A stretch of 64,000 nucleotides of DNA from Glandiceps talaboti. Taxonomy: Eukaryota > Hemichordata > Enteropneusta > Spengelidae. Of the stretch, positions 62,101 through 64,000 are shown piece after piece. The notes beneath the pieces are model-generated. The model saw nothing but the letters and a program-made list of their open reading frames with translations, did not search any database and was not told where the DNA came from. Each line of letters opens with the position of its first letter. The first letter of the stretch is position 1. Position numbers and translations under genes: made by a program. The stretch lies in NCBI RefSeq assembly GCF_964340395.1, contig NC_135566.1, positions 10,178,001-10,242,000 of the forward strand, in the 5' to 3' direction.

Positions 62101-64000
62101 TTTTTATCCTGCGACATAGATGTCTGCTCAAAGTACTTAGATTGTGTAGTCTCAGAGAATCCTGTCACCCCTATCCATGAATGGTTTGTTCCATATCATA
62201 TCAGTGAATGTCTGACACCCCTATACATGAATGGTTTGTTCCATATCATATCAGTGACAGTCTGACACCCCTACACTTGTATGGTTTATTCTATATTCTT
62301 ATAGCTAGACCTGTGTACAGTGCAGTGAAATAGTTGGTTCATTTCAGTTGCCATGCAATGCAGAGAGTAGATATATATATATATATACACATACCACTAT
62401 GAAGCTTCCAGTCTTTGACTGTAAACCAAACATTTCATCAAAGTCTGAGTGGTGCTCCAGATATTGAAATAACACACCAAGATATAAAGGTATGTTATTT
62501 TTTTATCATTTTCCATCTTTTCTTGACATTTGCATTGTGAGTTTTTCACATTCAAGATCATTGACAGGTACAGTATATCATCTATGGATACATTTATCAC
62601 ACTCACTTATTAGGTGATGTATGTACATATATGTAATGCAGAGACTGTGACAAAATTGTTCTAGGTCAATGGATGTCACCTTTATTAATGAAATTTGTAA
62701 ACAGGTTATGTTCAATTTGTACTCTGTAATTCTCGACTAAAAAATAACATCGCCAACAACTAAAACTAATATAAATGTGTGCAAATGCAAAATAATCCAA
62801 AGTTGACTAAAAAAAAAAATCATGAAATTTTCTAATGACAAAGTCAAGAATTTGTTGAACATGAATCCCAAATTTTGATGATGTGCTGTCATCATATGTT
62901 GTGAAATATTTTTGTCTCTTGATTCTTTTTTAAAAATTTTTTTTGAATTTTTCTGTCAAAAAACAGCTTGATATGGTAAATGAATACATGTTTGATAGTC
63001 TATTATATTGACACTTGTCATTTAAGATGCCAAATTTTGATTAATGGCAAGCTCAATTTATGATATGTGAACAGCTTCAAAAATGACCAAATTCCATTTT
63101 GATCTTGTTACATAATCAATATTACTATCCACAAATGAATCCTTTTGAGCTTTGACAAATAGTAATCCAAACATTTGAATTCTTTTACTGTCACACCTTG
63201 AATAAACTATTTCTTGTTTGAACAGAAAATATATATACTGTTACTGTGAAACATGTTTTACAAATGTTTGGTTAATCTCTGGTACCAATATTTTGTAAAA
63301 ATCTGGAATATTTTTTGTGACAAACATACTATGTAATTTTTTTAAGGCCTTGGATTTGACTATTGATCATTGGGTCGAATTGTACTTTACAAAAACTTGA
63401 ATGGAAATAATTTATTCAATGATTTATTTTCAAACAATATATGAAGCACAGGAGACAATATACAGAGAAATACAAAGAGAATCACATTTAAAAGTGTTCA
63501 CTTGAAACCCTAGATGTGTATACATAAAAGTTTAAACACACATGCACTCAAGTGTACTACACACTGCATACAGGGATGTGAAACGTCACATCATGTTTAC
63601 ACTTGTGTGACTTCAAAATATTGTCCCAGACTGGTGGTGGTAAAGTGTAATATGGCCCCATGCCTCTGTTTGGAGATAGTTGTAATGTTTTTATATAGGA
63701 CACGAAGTATAATTGTGTTTATTATAAAAACACATAATAATTCCCAGAGGAATTAGTTAAGCTTACAATTTAGCACACTCAAGTACACAATAAAAGATGA
63801 TACAGTATGGAGAGAAAATTATACAGAAAATTAATGTAAAAGATATAAACTGTCAGACTGGTTTATTCGTGGTTTAGTCAAAGATTGATCAGAAGCAAGA
63901 ACATAGAATCATCTGTCTGGGTCAATATTCTGAATTCACACATGCAAATAATGACTTCATATCCGTAAAGAAAACCTGTGAACTCTTATAGCTATTATAT
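59171..64000. other. Upstream flank of PRODH
   Basis: The first few hundred bases beyond 59170 should contain the PRODH promoter and are locally CpG-richer. The rest is AT-rich with a small tandem repeat at 62155-62295 and no recognised gene. Confidence 0.45.
62155..62295. repeat. Tandem repeat, unit about 58 bp
   Basis: TGACACCCCTATACATGAAT + GGTTTGTTCCATATCATATC repeats about two and a half times. Confidence 0.8.

Overview
This is an intron-rich, AT-rich animal nuclear window. Genes are split by GT-AG introns, no prokaryotic operons are visible, and long stretches are filled with tandem repeats, miniature inverted-repeat elements and LINE fragments. The two certain genes are orthologues of animal mitochondrial enzymes. 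The repeat types and gene structures suggest a marine invertebrate (amphioxus, hemichordate or lophotrochozoan-like), but the phylum cannot be fixed from this sequence alone.

Layout. 1-16 kb is gene-poor: a MITE with TAA target duplications (212-1102), dispersed repeat family 'X' (2585-3480 and 8262-9945), foldbacks, a 200-bp tandem duplication near 6 kb, a 0.9-kb ATGT satellite (10461-11380) and a LINE 3' fragment (16100-16580). 16836-25384 is an 8.55-kb unit bounded by 19-bp terminal inverted repeats with dense palindromic subterminal motifs. It splits a copy of family X and carries a candidate three-exon gene on the minus strand (110 aa, product not recognised). 25385-28190 holds further family X copies and a decayed LINE reverse-transcriptase fragment. 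28.7-30.3 kb contains a minisatellite and local duplications beyond the 3' end of the next gene.

Genes. Mitochondrial creatine kinase occupies 30311-35182 on the minus strand (seven coding exons, 422 aa), with a probable non-coding first exon near 36.7 kb. Proline dehydrogenase occupies 41952-59170 on the minus strand (twelve coding exons, 643 aa). All exon joins were checked for phase and codon count. The third PRODH exon has two donors in the same phase. Using the distal one adds an open, highly charged 161-residue insert (804 aa in total). PRODH also carries a near-canonical EF-hand loop where the human protein, as recalled, has a degenerate one.

Both enzymes act in mitochondrial energy metabolism and lie in tandem on one strand, but nothing in the sequence shows shared regulation. 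The rest of the window (35.2-41.9 kb, 59.2-64 kb and most introns) shows no recognisable gene.
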